Assembly: GCA_964019135.1 (NCBI GenBank)
Contig: OZ025253.1
Location: forward strand, 38,738,548 to 38,802,547
Origin: Arenicola marina
Lineage: Eukaryota; Annelida; Polychaeta; Arenicolidae
Direction: 5' to 3'
DNA: 64,000 nt
Position numbers and translations under genes: made by a program. The notes under the pieces are model-generated. The model made no database searches and was not told the origin of the DNA. It saw only the letters and a list, made by a program, of their open reading frames with translations. How positions within the stretch are numbered: position 1 is the first letter of the stretch; each line of letters begins with the position of its first letter. Of the stretch, positions 13,738 to 25,224 are shown piece by piece.

Positions 13738-14207
13738 CTGGTCCTGCACCAAGGCCAGAACTTGGAAATTGGAAGCCGCTATTGATGCACAACTGCGTTC
13801 AGCGTGGCCGGTTTGCTTGTGAGTTTTCACCTGATCACGTGCGCCTTATATAACTCTGGTTGGCATCAAATTCATAATTTGAATCTCTGACTTAAATGGG
13901 GGAAATGGATGTTAGATGTTGAGACTGCTTATCATGTTGTCTAAACTATTCGTCTGTAAACTATTAATTTACCGACTATCATGTGCTGGAGTACATTTTT
14001 ATTTAGAAGATCCAACGTTAGCACACTAGACCTCTGGGCCGATCAGAAGGTTCTGAGTACGCATCGGGGCATGGGGCTTGTTTTTTCATTCAATCATCTT
14101 TCATTGCCCCGCGAGGTTTCTTGGCCCAGTTTGTGTGCATAATAGCGGCCTAAAACACCAGTTCATTTCAAAACCAAATGAATTATACACTAAGATCTTA
14201 TTTGTAG
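13738..14207. other. Unique DNA between the 42-bp array and candidate exon A
   Basis: Non-repetitive sequence. It opens with a C-rich tract inherited from the array edge followed by ctgcaccaag, which could act as a 3' splice site, and a possible donor gtgagt lies near 13,819. A short exon of about 13,755-13,818 is conceivable, but no reading frame is convincing. Nothing else is recognisable. Confidence 0.4.
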
Positions 14208-14409
14208 CGCGGCAAAGGACACATATGGCAGCGTTGGATGATTGTGGCCCTTACATCGCCATGGAGCAGCTATGTTCTGCGGCACTATCAACCCATTCAG
14301 AGTCTCCCAAGACCTGTGTTCTCAGTTTAGAAAACGCCTTGACCGACAGCGTTGTGGGGGACATCGCTTGCGGCATGGTTTATATTGCCACCTTCCTGGT
14401 TGATAACCG
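14208..14409 (+). CDS. Candidate internal exon A of an unrecognised gene
   Basis: A 202-bp open segment bounded by good splice signals: cttatttgtag just before 14,208 and ccg|gtaagt at 14,409/14,410, close to the animal donor consensus. The frame reads RQRTHMAALDDCGPY and continues through a hydrophobic stretch (GMVYIATFLV) to VDN plus two bases. It ends in phase 2, which matches the entry phase of candidate exon B at 16,453. The composition looks coding and is not repetitive. I do not recognise the protein family. Signal strength and phase match are seen in the sequence; that it is an expressed exon is inferred. An upstream exon would have to lie in or beyond the 42-bp array, or in the short unique stretch just before this one. 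Confidence 0.4.
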
Positions 14410-16452
14410 GTAAGTTCTAGTGGGTACATATCGTTAGTCTCTTGCTTTATGTTTCTCCAATTTACGATACATAAGAACACTGAAACTAATGAAATTTCAG
14501 TTCTGTTATGCAATTATTATTTAGATACCACACTGCAATGTCACATGGATATGAATTCAGAATTTTGCAGCAAGTCAATATATAGCGCAATTACAAGTGA
14601 ACATCATTAAGGATCATTATGACGGTCTTTTTCTTCCACCGTCCCTGTCACATTTGAAATGGCATTCAAGTTTCTTTCTAGCGAAAGGTATTTGCCATTG
14701 AAGGGTGACGTGAATATTGTTTTTACGCAAATAAAGAGCATGCCTGCGTGTTCTTTTTATTCATAGATGTTTTACCAGTTGTATCAGTTATATGGTAAGC
14801 TTAGCTAGAAAAGAGGAGGATATTGAGAGAATATCGGTTTCTTCATGGTTATGTTAGGGATGGTCGTGCTTTACCTCATCTTTCAACTATGGTGTTTGTT
14901 CTCTAATAAAAGCCCTTTGCATGTTTCATGGCCTGTTTCAGGTTGTGAGTTGAAGTCTCACCTGGGTATTAGAGAATAAAGCCAGTGTTGTGATGAAAAG
15001 CTGAAATTTGTGAAAGTAATGTATAGCGTTTAAAATTCCAATGGTAAATTCTCTGTGCCCTCTACTCACAAGTTTTTTGTTTGTTGCACTTACATAACTA
15101 CCAAAATTTGCAGGGACGTACATTTTTGGTTGTATCTCAGTGTGTAACATGGTTTACGTATATTTTCTTACTTTAATGACGTTCCCGATTGTTGTTTGTG
15201 CTGGTCCTAGTAGCTGTACAGTATATTGCGGATGAGAACCTATACATAATACGATTTAATATGCCCCAAATACGTAGTGGATGTTAATTTTAGTGCTCTG
15301 TTTATGGTTCCTTTTAAAAACGTCTTCGATATATTCAATGGGCCATTGTTATATTTGGAAGTATATTATATGTGCTGTTCATTGTGTTTTAATGGAGGAT
15401 TTTGTACACGACACCTTGTATGTTATGCATACATGTACACTTTAGTATAAGTCTTTATCTTCGATCTTTTTTACAATAATTTATATAACTGAATCGGCCA
15501 TTCCTATTGTTTTAATACCATCATGAAGGGACGCCGCGTCTGTATTTAATACAGTACACACATACTGATGACGCTTATGAATTGTGTGCACTTGGTGGTT
15601 TGTAACCAGTTGTAGCCCTGAAAGATCGTCTTCGGGGCAAACTTAAGGTTCTTACCAATACAGTGATGCGCAGTTCAGGAATATTCGTTCTACAACGCTT
15701 GCCAACGCGAGAAAAATATAAGTGGCCAAAGTGATATGCTTGGTATGAAGGCTTTGTAATATAACGTGTGAAGCTCGTTTTGGGTGTGTCTTATTTACTG
15801 TAGAGTTATTGTTTAGGTGCTTCAACGAATGCCTCTAACACTGGTCGGCGATAGAACCAGTCTGTTGGCCAAAACCGGACTGTGGTCGCCAAAGCTGACG
15901 CCAAGCTGAGTCCGTGTATTCGGCCATCACGTCCGGGCATTGAGCTTCTTGGGACTTTCGTCCATCTCTACAAAAAAGACCATCCAAAGCTCGGCAAAAA
16001 CACTGACGGGTATATATACTGCCAGACAGTGAAAGTATGTACACATGTACTGCTGAAATTGCGTGGTGACTGACACTGTCTGACTGGGAACCTTTATTTC
16101 ATCTATCGTTAAAACATATGTATGTGATAATTCTATGCGCTTAAAAGCTTTCATCTTCTGGGATTTCTCGTATGCTCCAATTATTACACACACGTGTTAC
16201 AAAATTCGCAACAGAGACAATAATAACTATTAAAACGGGAACCGCGATAATTTATCTCCTTTCTCACGTCTGAATAACCTGATAATAATGTAACTTCGTT
16301 ACATAACAAAGGAAGGACGTATTGAATAAAGATGTAGGTTATTTATACGGTGGCAGTGGATAGCTACCAAGAGAGACTGAACTGAATGGGCTTTACGGCG
16401 CAAATTGTCCGATGATTAACTTTTATTATGACCAGTGTTTTATCACTTATAG
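14410..16452 (+). other. Putative intron between candidate exons A and B
   Basis: About 2 kb of AT-rich, mostly unique DNA. It starts gtaagt and ends ttttatcacttatag. It contains an isolated open segment at 15,855-16,034, flanked by plausible splice dinucleotides, whose phase does not fit exons A or B. There is a T-arm-like fold at about 14,944-14,960 with no tRNA around it. No other feature is seen. Confidence 0.35.
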
Positions 16453-16655
16453 ATTCCATTCCCAGATTGGGATTTATGCCGTTATACCATCCCAAGCCGA
16501 CATGGACAACCATCGCCAAGTCGAGTCCTTCACATTCGACATGATGTTGGACCAGCTTAGCTTCAATCCCTCGATCCCCTCACCAACGTTGTCCTTTTCC
16601 CAGCAAGAGGACCTCATCAACAGTCTGCCGAACGACTCCCGCCCGACCGGTAGAG
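16453..16655 (+). CDS. Candidate internal exon B of the same unrecognised gene
   Basis: Preceded by a pyrimidine-containing acceptor ending in ttatag, and open from 16,454 in the frame that continues exon A: the split codon cg|a gives R, then FHSQIGIYAVIPSQADMDNH and a Ser/Pro-rich stretch ending SLPNDSRPT. Two donors are possible, accg|gtagag after 16,649 and agag|gtgggg after 16,655. Both leave phase 1, which would join candidate exon C at 22,438. The exon ends about 30 bp before the 22-bp minisatellite begins, so the array would sit at the very start of the next intron. I do not recognise the family. Confidence 0.38.
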
Positions 16656-16683
16656 GTGGGGTGTCTCACTTCTCGTACTTCTC

Positions 16684-19600
16684 GAGGTGTGGTGTCCGCC
16701 ACGGATCTGTGATGTCCGCCACGCTTCGGTGTGGTGTCGGCCACTGGTCGGTGTAATATCCGGTGAGTTTGGTGTCCCCCACGGGTACGTGTAATGTCCT
16801 CCTCGGGTCAGTGTGGTGTCGGCCACCGGTCAGTGTGGTGTCTGCCACGCTTCGGTGTGGTGTCCGCCACGGATCAGTGTGGTGTCCACCACAGGTCAGT
16901 GTGGTGTCCGCCACGGGTCAGTGTGGTGTCCGCCACGGGTCCATGTGGTGTCCGCCACGGATCAGTGTGGTGTTCGCCACGGGTCCATGTGGTGTCCGTC
17001 ACGAGTCAGTGTGGTGTCCCCCACGGGTACGTGTAATGTCCTCCTCGGGTCAGTGTGGTGTCGGCCACAGGTCAGTGTGGTGTCTGCCACGCTTCGGTGT
17101 GGTGTCCGCCATGGGTCAGTGTGGTGTCCGCCACGGGTCAGTGTGGTGTCCGCCACGGGTCAGTGTGGAGTCCGCCACTGATCCGTTTGTAGTCCGCCAT
17201 GGGTCAGTGTGGGGTCCGCCACGGGTCAGTGTGGTGTCCGCCACAGGGCGTTGTAGCGTCCGCAACAGGTCGGTGTGGTGTCGGCCACGGGTCGGTGTGG
17301 TGTCCGCCACGGGTCGGTGAGGTGTCCGCCACGGGTCAATATGGTGTCCGCCAATGCTCGGTGTCGTGTCCGCCTTGGATCTGTGGTGTCCGCCACGCTT
17401 CGGTGTGGTGTCCGCCGCGGGTCGGTGTGGTGTCCGCCGCGGGTCCGAGTGGTGTCTGCCACGGGTCGGTGTGGTGTCCGCGCATTATCGGTTTGGCGTC
17501 GGGCAAGAACGATTGTGATGTTCACCACGGTTCCGTCTGGTGTCGGCCACGGGTCAGTGTGGTGTCCGCCTCGGATCGGCGTGGTGTCCGCCTCGGATCG
17601 GCGTGGTGTCCGCCTCGGATCGGCGTGGTGTCCGCCACGGATCAGTATGGTGTCCGTCACGGATCGGTGTGGTGTCCGCCACGGATCGGCGTGGTGTCTG
17701 CCACGGATCAGTGTGGTGTCCGCCTCGGACCGGCGTGGTGTCTGCCACGGGTCAGTGTGGTGTCCGCCACGGATCGGCGTGGTGTCCGCCACGGATCAGT
17801 GTGGTGTCCGCCACGGATCGATGTGGTGTCCGCCAAGACTCAGTGTGATGTCCGCCACGGTTCAGTCTGGTGTCGGCCATGGGTCAGCATGGTGTCGGCC
17901 ACGGGTTATTGTGGTGTCCTTCACGGGTCGGTGTGGTGTCCACCACGGATCGGTGTGGTGTCGGCCACGGGTCGGTGTAATGTCCGGTGAGTTTGGTGTC
18001 CGCCACGGGTACGTGTAATGTCCTCCCCGGGTCAGTGTGGTGTCCGCCACGGGTCGGTGTGGTGTCCGCCGCGGGTCAGTGTAGTGTTCGTCACGGCTCG
18101 ATGTCGTTTCTGCCACGGGTCAGTGTGAATTTGGTCATGGGTCAGAGTACTGTGTGTCACGAGTCAGTGTTGTATGCACCATAGGCCAGTGTGGTGTCCG
18201 CCGCGTGTCTGTGTGGTGTCGGCCACAGGTCAGTGTGGTGTCCGCCACAGATCAGTGTGGTGTCGGCCACAGATCAGTCTGGAGTCCGTCGCAGGTCAGT
18301 GTGGTGTCCGCCACGGATCTGCGTGCTGTCCGCCACGCTTCGGTGTGGTGTCCGCCACGCATCTGTGGTGTCCGCCACGGACAGATGTGGCGTCCGCCAC
18401 CGTTTGGTGTGGTGTCCACTACGGGTCGGTGTGGTGTCCGGCACGGATCGGTGTCGTGTCCGCCACGGGTCAGAGTGGTGTCCGCCACCGATGGGTGGTG
18501 TCCGCCACAGGTCAATATGGTGTCCGCCAATGCTCGGTGTCGTGTCCGCCACGGATGGGTGGTGTCCGCCAAGCTTCGGTGTGGTGTCCGCCACGTTTCG
18601 GTGTGGTGTCCGCCACGGATCTGTGGTGTCCGCCACGCTTCGGTGTGGTGTCCGCCGCGGGTCGGCGTGGTGTCCGCCGCGGGTCGGTGAGGTGTCTGCC
18701 ACGGGTCGGTGTGGTGTCCGCGCATTATCGGTTTGGCGTCGGGCAAGAACGATTGTGATGTTCACCACGGTTCCGTCTGGTGTCGGCCACGGGTCAGTGT
18801 GGTGTCCGCCTCGGATCGGCGTGGTGTCCGCCACGGATCAGTATGGTGTCCGTCACGGATCGGCGTGGTGTCTGCCACGGATCAGTGTGGTGTCCGCCAC
18901 GGATCGATGTGGTGTCCGCCAAGACTCAGTGTGATGTCCGCCACGGTTCAGTCTGGTGTCGGCCATGGGTCAGCATGGTGTCGGCCACGGGTTATTGTGG
19001 TGTCCTTCACGGGTCAGTGTGGTGTCCACCACGGATAGGTGTGGTGTCGGCCACGGGTCGGTGTAATGTCCGGTGAGTTTGGTGTCCGCCACGGGTACGT
19101 GTAATGTCCTCCCCGGGTCAGTGTGGTGTCCGCCACGGGTCGGTGTGGTGTCCGCCGCGGGTCAGTGTAGTGTTCGTCACGGCTCGATGTCGTTTCTGCC
19201 ACGGGTCAGTGTGAATTTGGTCACGGGTCAGAGTGCTGTGTGTCACGGGTCAGTGTGGTATGCACCACATGCCAGTGTGGTGTCTGCCGCGTGTCGGTGT
19301 GGTGTCGGCCACAGGTCAGTGTGGTGTCCGCCACGCTTCAATGTGGTGTCCGCCACGGTTCAGCGTGGTGTCCGCCACAGGTCAGTGTGGTGTCCGCCAT
19401 GGGTCCATGTGGCGTCCGTCACGAGTCAGTGTGGTGTCCGCCACGGGTCCGTGTGGTGTCCGCCACGAATCTGTGTGGCGTCTGCCACGCTTCGGTGTGG
19501 TGTCCGCCATGGGTCCATGTGGTGTCCGCCACGGATCAGTGTGGTGTCCGCCACGGGTCCATGTGGTGTCCGCCACGGATCAGTCGCGTGTCCGCCACGG

Positions 19601-22100
19601 GTCGGTGTGCTGTCCGCCACGGATCATTGTGGTGTCCGCCACCGGCCGGTGTGGCGTCCGCCACGGATCTGTGTGGTGTCAGCCACGGGTCGGTGTGGTG
19701 TCCGCCACGGGTCGGTGAGGTGTTCGCCACGGGTCGGTGTGGTGTCCGCCACGGGTCGGTGTGGTGTCAGCCACGGGTCGGTGTGGTGTCCGCCACGGGT
19801 CGGTGAGGTGTTAGCCACGGGTCGGTGTGGTGTCCGCCACGGGTCGGTGAGGTGTTCGCCACGGGTCGGTGTGTTGTCCGCCAGTGATCGGTGTGGCGTC
19901 GGCTAAGAGTCATTGTGATGTTTACCACGGTTCCGTCTGGTGTCGGTCACAGGTCAGTGTGGTGTCCGTCACGGGTTCGATTGTTGTCAGCCACGGGTCA
20001 GTGTGGTGTCCGCCACGGATCGGCGTGGTGTCCGCCACGGGTCAGCATGGTGTCGGCCAAGGGTCACTGTGATGTCCGCCATGGGTTATTGTGGTGTCCT
20101 TGACCGGTCGGTGTGGTGTCCGCCACGGATCGGTGTGGTGTCCGCCACGGGTCAGCATGGTGTCGGCCAAGGGTCACTGTGGTGTCCGCCATGGGTTATT
20201 GTGGTGTCCTTCACCGGTCGGTGTGGTGTCCGCCACGGGTACGTGTAATGTCCTCCCCGGGTCAGTGTGGTGTCCGCCACGGGTCGGTGTGGTGTCCGCC
20301 GCGGGTCAGTGTAGTGTTCGTCACGGCTCGATGTCGTTTCCGCCACGGGTCAGTGTGAATTCGGTCACGGGTCAGAGTGCTGTGGGTCATGGGTCAGTGT
20401 GGTATGCACCACAGGCCAGTGTGGTATGCACCACAGGTCAGTGTGGTGTCGGCCACAGATCAGTCTGGAGTCCGCCACAGGTCGGTGTGGTGTCCGCCAC
20501 GGATCGGTGTGGTGTCAGCCATGGGTCAGTGTAGAGTCCGCCACGCTTCGGTGTGGTGTCCGCCACGCTTCGGTGTGGTGTCCGCCACGGTTCGGTGTGG
20601 TGTCCACCACGGTTCGGTGTGGTGTCCGGCACGGATCGGTGTGGTGTCCGGCACGGGTCAATGTGGTGTCCGCCACGGGTTAGTTTGGTGTCCTCTACGG
20701 GTCAGTGTGCTGTCCGCCACGGGTCGGTGTAGTGTCCTTCACGGGTCAGTGTAATGTCCGCCACGGGTCAATGTGGTGTCCGCCACGGGTCGGTGTGGTG
20801 TCCGCCACGAGTCGGTGGGGTGTCCGTCACGGGTCGGTGTGGTGTCCGCCACGGATCTCTGGTGCCCGCCACGCTTCGTTATGGTGTCTGCCAAGTATCT
20901 GTAGTGTCCGCCACGCTTCGGTGTGGTGTCCGCCACGGATCTGTGGTGTCCGCCACGCTTCGGTGTGGTGTCCGCCTCGGATCTAAATGGTGTCCGCCAC
21001 GCTTCTGTGTGGTGTCCGCCACGGATCGGTGTGGTGTCCGCAACGGGTCGGTGTGGTGTCCGCCGCTGGTCAATGTGGTGTTCGTCACGGCTCGATGTCG
21101 TTTCTGCGACGGGTCAGTCTGAATTCGGTCACGGGTCAGAGTGTTGTGTGTCACGGGTCAGTGTGGACCACAGGTCAGTGTGGTGTCCGCCACAAATCAG
21201 TGTGGTGTCGGTCACAGATCAGTCTGGTGTCTGCCGTAGGTCGATGTGGTGTCCGCCACGGGTTAGTTTGGTGTCCTCTACGGGTCAGTGTGCTGTCCGC
21301 CACGGGTCGGTGTGGTGTCCGCCACGAGTCGGTGGGGTATCCGTCACTGGTCGGATTGGTGTCAGCCACGGGTCGGTGTGGTGTCCGCCACGGACCTCTG
21401 GTGTCCGCCACGCTTCGGTGTGGTGTCCGCCAAGGATTTGTGTGGTGTCCGCCACGGGTCGGTGTGGTGTCCGCCACGGGTCGGTGTGGTGTCCGCCACG
21501 GGTCGGTGTGGTGTCCGCGCATGATCGGTGTGGCGACGGGCAAGAATCATTTTGGTGTCCGCCACGGTTCAGTCTGGTGTCGGCCACGGGTCAGTGTGGT
21601 ATCTGCCACGGGTTATTGTTGTGTCCGTCAGGGACCGGTGTGGTGTTCGCCACGGATCGGTGTGGTTTCGGCCACGGGTCGGTGTAATGTCCTAATAAGA
21701 TCAGTGTGGTGTCCGCCACGGGTACGTATAATGTCCTCCACGGGTCAGTGTGGTTTCAGCCACGTGTCGGTGTGGTGTCCGCCGCGGGTCGATATAGTGT
21801 CCGCCACGGGTCGGTGTGGTGTCCGCCACGGGTCAGTGTAGTGTCTGCCACGGCTCTATCTCGTTTCTGCCACGGGTCAGTCTGAAGTCGGTCACGGGTC
21901 AGAGAGCTGTGTGTCACGGGTCAGTGTGGGATGCACCACAGGTCTGTGTGGTGTCCGCCACGCTTCGGGGTGGTCTCCGCCACGGATCTGTGGTGTCCGC
22001 CACGCTTCGGTGTGTTGTCCCCCACGGATCAGTGTGGTGTCCGCTACAGGTCAGTGTGGTGTCCGCCACGGATCAGTGTGGTGTCCGCCACGGATCGGCG
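16684..22100. repeat. 22-bp minisatellite array
   Basis: About 245 tandem copies of a 22-bp unit; a typical copy is 16,899-16,920. The unit contains the dyad GTGG-tgtccg-CCAC. Three units (66 bp) encode 22 residues, so open frames of 60-280 codons appear on both strands by chance; they are not called. Variant units include short copies missing bases (for example around 18,360) and marker units described separately. Units degrade at the left edge and pass into a related ~21-bp family at the right edge. Confidence 0.96.
16781..21740. repeat. Higher-order repeats in the 22-bp array (about 1.0-1.5 kb periods)
   Basis: A rare variant unit, acgggtacgtgtaatgtcct (once with a single change), occurs at 16,781, 17,023, 18,005, 19,091, 20,235 and 21,718. 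A second marker starting gcattatcggtttggcgtcg occurs at 17,481 and 18,721 (offset 1,240), with diverged relatives near 19,884 and 21,518. A third, ttcgtcacggctcgatgtcg, recurs near 18,088, 19,173, 20,313 and 21,079. The marker order is largely kept, so kilobase-scale blocks of about 50 units were duplicated. Confidence 0.8.
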
Positions 22101-22410
22101 TGATGTCCGCTGCAGTGTCCCCATTGATCGCTGCTATGTCGCCACTGGTTGCTACAGCAGTGTTCCCATGGATCGTAACAGCGCCTCCACTGATCGCTGT
22201 AGTGTCCCCATTGATCGCTGCAGTGTCTCCACTAATCTCTGCAGTGTCTCCACTGATCGCATAATTGTCCCCACTGATCGCTGCAGTGTCTCCGCTGATC
22301 GCCTCGGTGTCTCCACTGATCTCTGCAGTGTCCAGGTGATCACAACAGAGTCCCCATTTATCGGACGAGTGTCCTAACTGGTTGTAGCAGTGTTCCCATG
22401 GATCGCATCA
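22101..22410. repeat. Diverged ~21-bp sub-array at the right edge of the 22-bp array
   Basis: About 14 degenerate copies of a unit close to actgatcgctgcagtgtctcc. It aligns with the 22-bp unit through the shared gtgtcc and gatc cores, so it looks like an old sub-family left at the array edge. Copies vary more than those in the main array. No coding function is suggested. Confidence 0.8.
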
Positions 22411-22437
22411 GTTCTATTTGATCTATGTCACAAATAG

Positions 22438-22529
22438 TGTGGTTCCATCCAGTGCAACACGTCATCCATGGGACCAAGGGCCTCAAAGCGAAAATGATGA
22501 GCATTATGAGAAGAACATATTTTTTCTAG
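22438..22529 (+). CDS. Possible terminal exon C of the unrecognised plus-strand gene
   Basis: Preceded by ctatgtcacaaatag, a possible 3' splice site. With one base carried from exon B the frame reads VWFHPVQHVIHGTKGLK and on to a TAG stop at 22,527-22,529. The phase matches exon B, which would make the whole 22-bp array intronic (intron about 16,650-22,437). The segment is short and unrecognised, and a second frame is also open here, so this is the weakest of the three exon calls. Confidence 0.22.
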
Positions 22530-24039
22530 TTACTGTCAAGGCGATCTTTCCAGATCTGTCAAGAAATATAAACGCTCCTATAGGGCCCTTCAACGACATA
22601 AAAGTTAGTGTAAAGCTGCACATTCTTTATGGTTGCACAACTGCGTCGTACTGTCCCGTGAGCATAATAAACACTTTCGGTATTCGCTGTTTCAATGTTG
22701 TGAAAGCATAACGGATGGTCCGTGTTATTCCAGCCACTGCATCATAACGTCCCAATACAAGTTGCTTAACACCAAATCAAGTGGCGAATTTTAGTTGATG
22801 CTGCGAATCAAGCGTTAGTGCTAAATCTTCATGTGTGACAAAAAATATTGAAGCCGTTTGTTTTTTGTTTTAAATAATAAATTTGGTCAGTTAGATGTTG
22901 TGGTTTGTCTTGCAGCGTTCGTTCGAAAAATTGGGGTCTGTGGTTTTCCCCCAAGTCAGTGTAGTGTCCCCCACGAGTCGGTGTAGTGTCCGGCACGGGG
23001 CGATGTGGTTTCCGCCATGGGTCAATAGTGTGTGTCTGATGCATATAAATATGTCAGTTTTCGTCCATAAAATTATATGTGAAACCGCGCATCGCGTTCA
23101 CACGAGATAAAAATGGCTGTACGACTGTCTTAATGCCCAGTGAAAGAACTAATGTGTAAAAGGCTTAGCCGTGACAATTTGCTGTTAACACATAACGATC
23201 CCCCTAAAATAATTATTGATTTATTGTTTGGGCCGCATAACATCATAACGTTTCCATACAAGGTTTTCCCAACCCAATATATTTAGACCTGATTGCTGGT
23301 TTCAAAGCATCTCCCTATCAGCTTCGTAGCCGTTTTTTGCCAACCAGATTAGAATAGCTTGAACAATTGTCATCCAATATTTAGTCGAATAAATATGGAT
23401 AGGGATTTGTTTTCCATTGTTCTGTTAAAATGACGACATGAAGGCTTTATAGTTACACCTTATTGCGTGTAATTTAATCAGGTCTTTGTTAAGTAGGTGT
23501 CATATAATTAGTCCTGTTATGTGCCAGTTTCAACAGGCATCTATTTGTGCCTCCCGTCCTCTCTGACAATTTGTCCCCTGCAACAACGCCACAACCTTGT
23601 GGCTGGTAAATTACCAGGTTATAGCTAAATGTGCCCAAACTTCATTTGCAGACTGGTCATATATGGGGTGGCATTGGCGACCAGATGTGTGATTAAACGC
23701 TTTCCTAGCTTATTGCACTGTATGGAGCAAACCAGTGCAGTTATGCACGAATTCTAATGACTTAGTGCCGTTGCGTACATTTAGTGTTTTCTTATGAAGC
23801 TCGTCAGCTGCAGATATAGCCAACCATGTTTTCGATCTGTCCCATTGATTACTTTCATTCATTATACGCACTAAGGTGCAACAAAGATAAAAATGCAAGG
23901 AACACTAAATTGTGTGTTGTGCAGCTAGGCGATGATTTTATTCTTAATATAACATAAATCGACAAATATCTGAAATTTAGCCAAAAAGGTAACACAAGAA
24001 TCACTGTAACAATACAATAACTTAATTAATAATCAAAAT
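22530..24039. other. AT-rich unique DNA with a remnant of the 22-bp repeat
   Basis: No gene is recognised. At about 22,949-23,036 there are roughly four degraded copies of the 22-bp unit (for example gtcagtgtagtgtcccccac), separated from the main array by about 550 bp of unrelated DNA. The rest shows no repeat, RNA gene or credible long frame. Confidence 0.6.
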
Positions 24040-24510
24040 TAATCGGTTATTTCGTGGTTATTTCGTGGGGATACCTCTATATTAATAATAAAAATAAATC
24101 AGTTATTCCGTGGGGATACATCTAGATTAATAATCGAAATTAATCAGTTATTCCGTGGGGATACATCTAGATTAATAGTCAAAATTACTCAGTTATTCCG
24201 TGGGGATACATCTAGATTAATAATCAAAATTAATCAGTTATTCCGTGGGGATACATCTAGATTAATAATCAAAATTAATCAGTTATTCCGTGGGGATACA
24301 TCTAGATTAATAATCAAAATAAATCAGTTATTCCGTGGGGATACATCTAGATTAATAATCAAAATAAATCAGTTATTCCGTGGGGATACATCTAGATTAA
24401 TAATCAAAATTAATCAGTTATTCCGTGGGGATACATCTAGATTAATAATCAAAATTAATCAGTTATTCCGTGGGGATACATCAAGATTAATAATCAAAAT
24501 TAATCAGATG
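24040..24510. repeat. 45-bp AT-rich tandem repeat, about 10 copies
   Basis: Ten copies of a 45-bp unit; a clean copy is 24,235-24,279. The shared core ccgtggggatacatctagat starts near 24,107, 24,152, 24,197 and so on to 24,467. The first copy (around 24,060) and the last are diverged; the central ones are nearly identical. The unit has stops in its frames and no coding signature. Confidence 0.95.
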
Positions 24511-24698
24511 CTCCAGCGTAACAGTATGCTCTGCTGTAAAACAAACACTCCAGAGGGTTGTGACCTGGCTAGGAGGCTTAAAAATATCGGAGCTTATAGC
24601 TCTTATTGCGGACCAATTAAGCTTAGAAAATAATAATCTGAAAATAAAATAAACCCATAGTAAATTTTGTATGTAACTTTGGAAGTAACCGGACCAGG

Positions 24699-24882
24699 CA
24701 GTCGACAGTCAAAGCGGTCAGAGTCAGTCGAAGACTAGCGAGTTCACCCCCCCACTCCAACGCCCTATCCCCCGCCACCACCAACCAAATCAGTAAGAAA
24801 AAGTCTATCAGGTGCTCAAACCTGAAATAATTCCCATACATGAGAGTAAATCTAGATCTAAATGGCGAGTGATAAAAGAAAA

Positions 24883-24913
<31 letters not shown>

Positions 24914-24914
24914 T
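24699..24914 (+). mobile_element. Short poly(A)-tailed insertion with 9-bp flanking direct repeats
   Basis: A ~215-bp segment ends in an uninterrupted run of 25 A (24,889-24,913). It is flanked by identical 9-mers cggaccagg at 24,690-24,698 and 24,915-24,923. That arrangement is what target-primed retroposition leaves behind: a target-site duplication around a 3' poly(A). I see no tRNA-like A/B boxes and no reading frame, so it may be a 5'-truncated retroelement, a SINE without a tRNA head, or a fragment of a processed transcript. A 9-bp match could arise by chance, hence moderate confidence. Confidence 0.5.
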
Positions 24915-25009
24915 CGGACCAGGAGCCATGAAAGATCTAGGAGTAAAAGCGAAAATTTGAAAAAAGGTAAACAAACGGGCGCCATTTTGTTTCAGGTCGC
25001 ATACCAATA

Positions 25010-25135
25010 ACTTCCCCCTAGCCCTCCACCTACCCTTCACCCCCCCCCCCTACCAACTACCCCCTCTAGCCTACCGTCAACCCCACTACACTGTTTACCC
25101 CCTCGTCTAACTACCCCCCCCCCTCCCCCCAGTCA
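25010..25135. repeat. C-rich low-complexity tract
   Basis: Runs of 4-11 C interrupted by t and a, just downstream of the minus-strand gene's stop codon. On the gene's own strand this is a G-rich 3' flank. No TTTATT (minus-strand AATAAA) is visible between here and about 24,600, so the polyadenylation site is not located. Confidence 0.7.
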
Positions 25136-25224
25136 CCGGATGTAAACAAACCGCCGCCATCTTGTGGCGTCACCTGTTGGGGTCACGTGATACGACACCC
25201 GTGACGTGGTTGGTGTGTCAGTGA

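Noticed and set aside
14936..14975. tRNA T-arm-like sequence gtgag-ttgaagt-ctcac
   Set aside because: No matching A-box, anticodon arm or acceptor stem is seen around it, and the loop departs from the B-box consensus.
15855..16034. Open segment ending before gtatgt, resembling an exon
   Set aside because: Its entry and exit phases do not fit candidate exons A or B, and no acceptor in the right phase was found.
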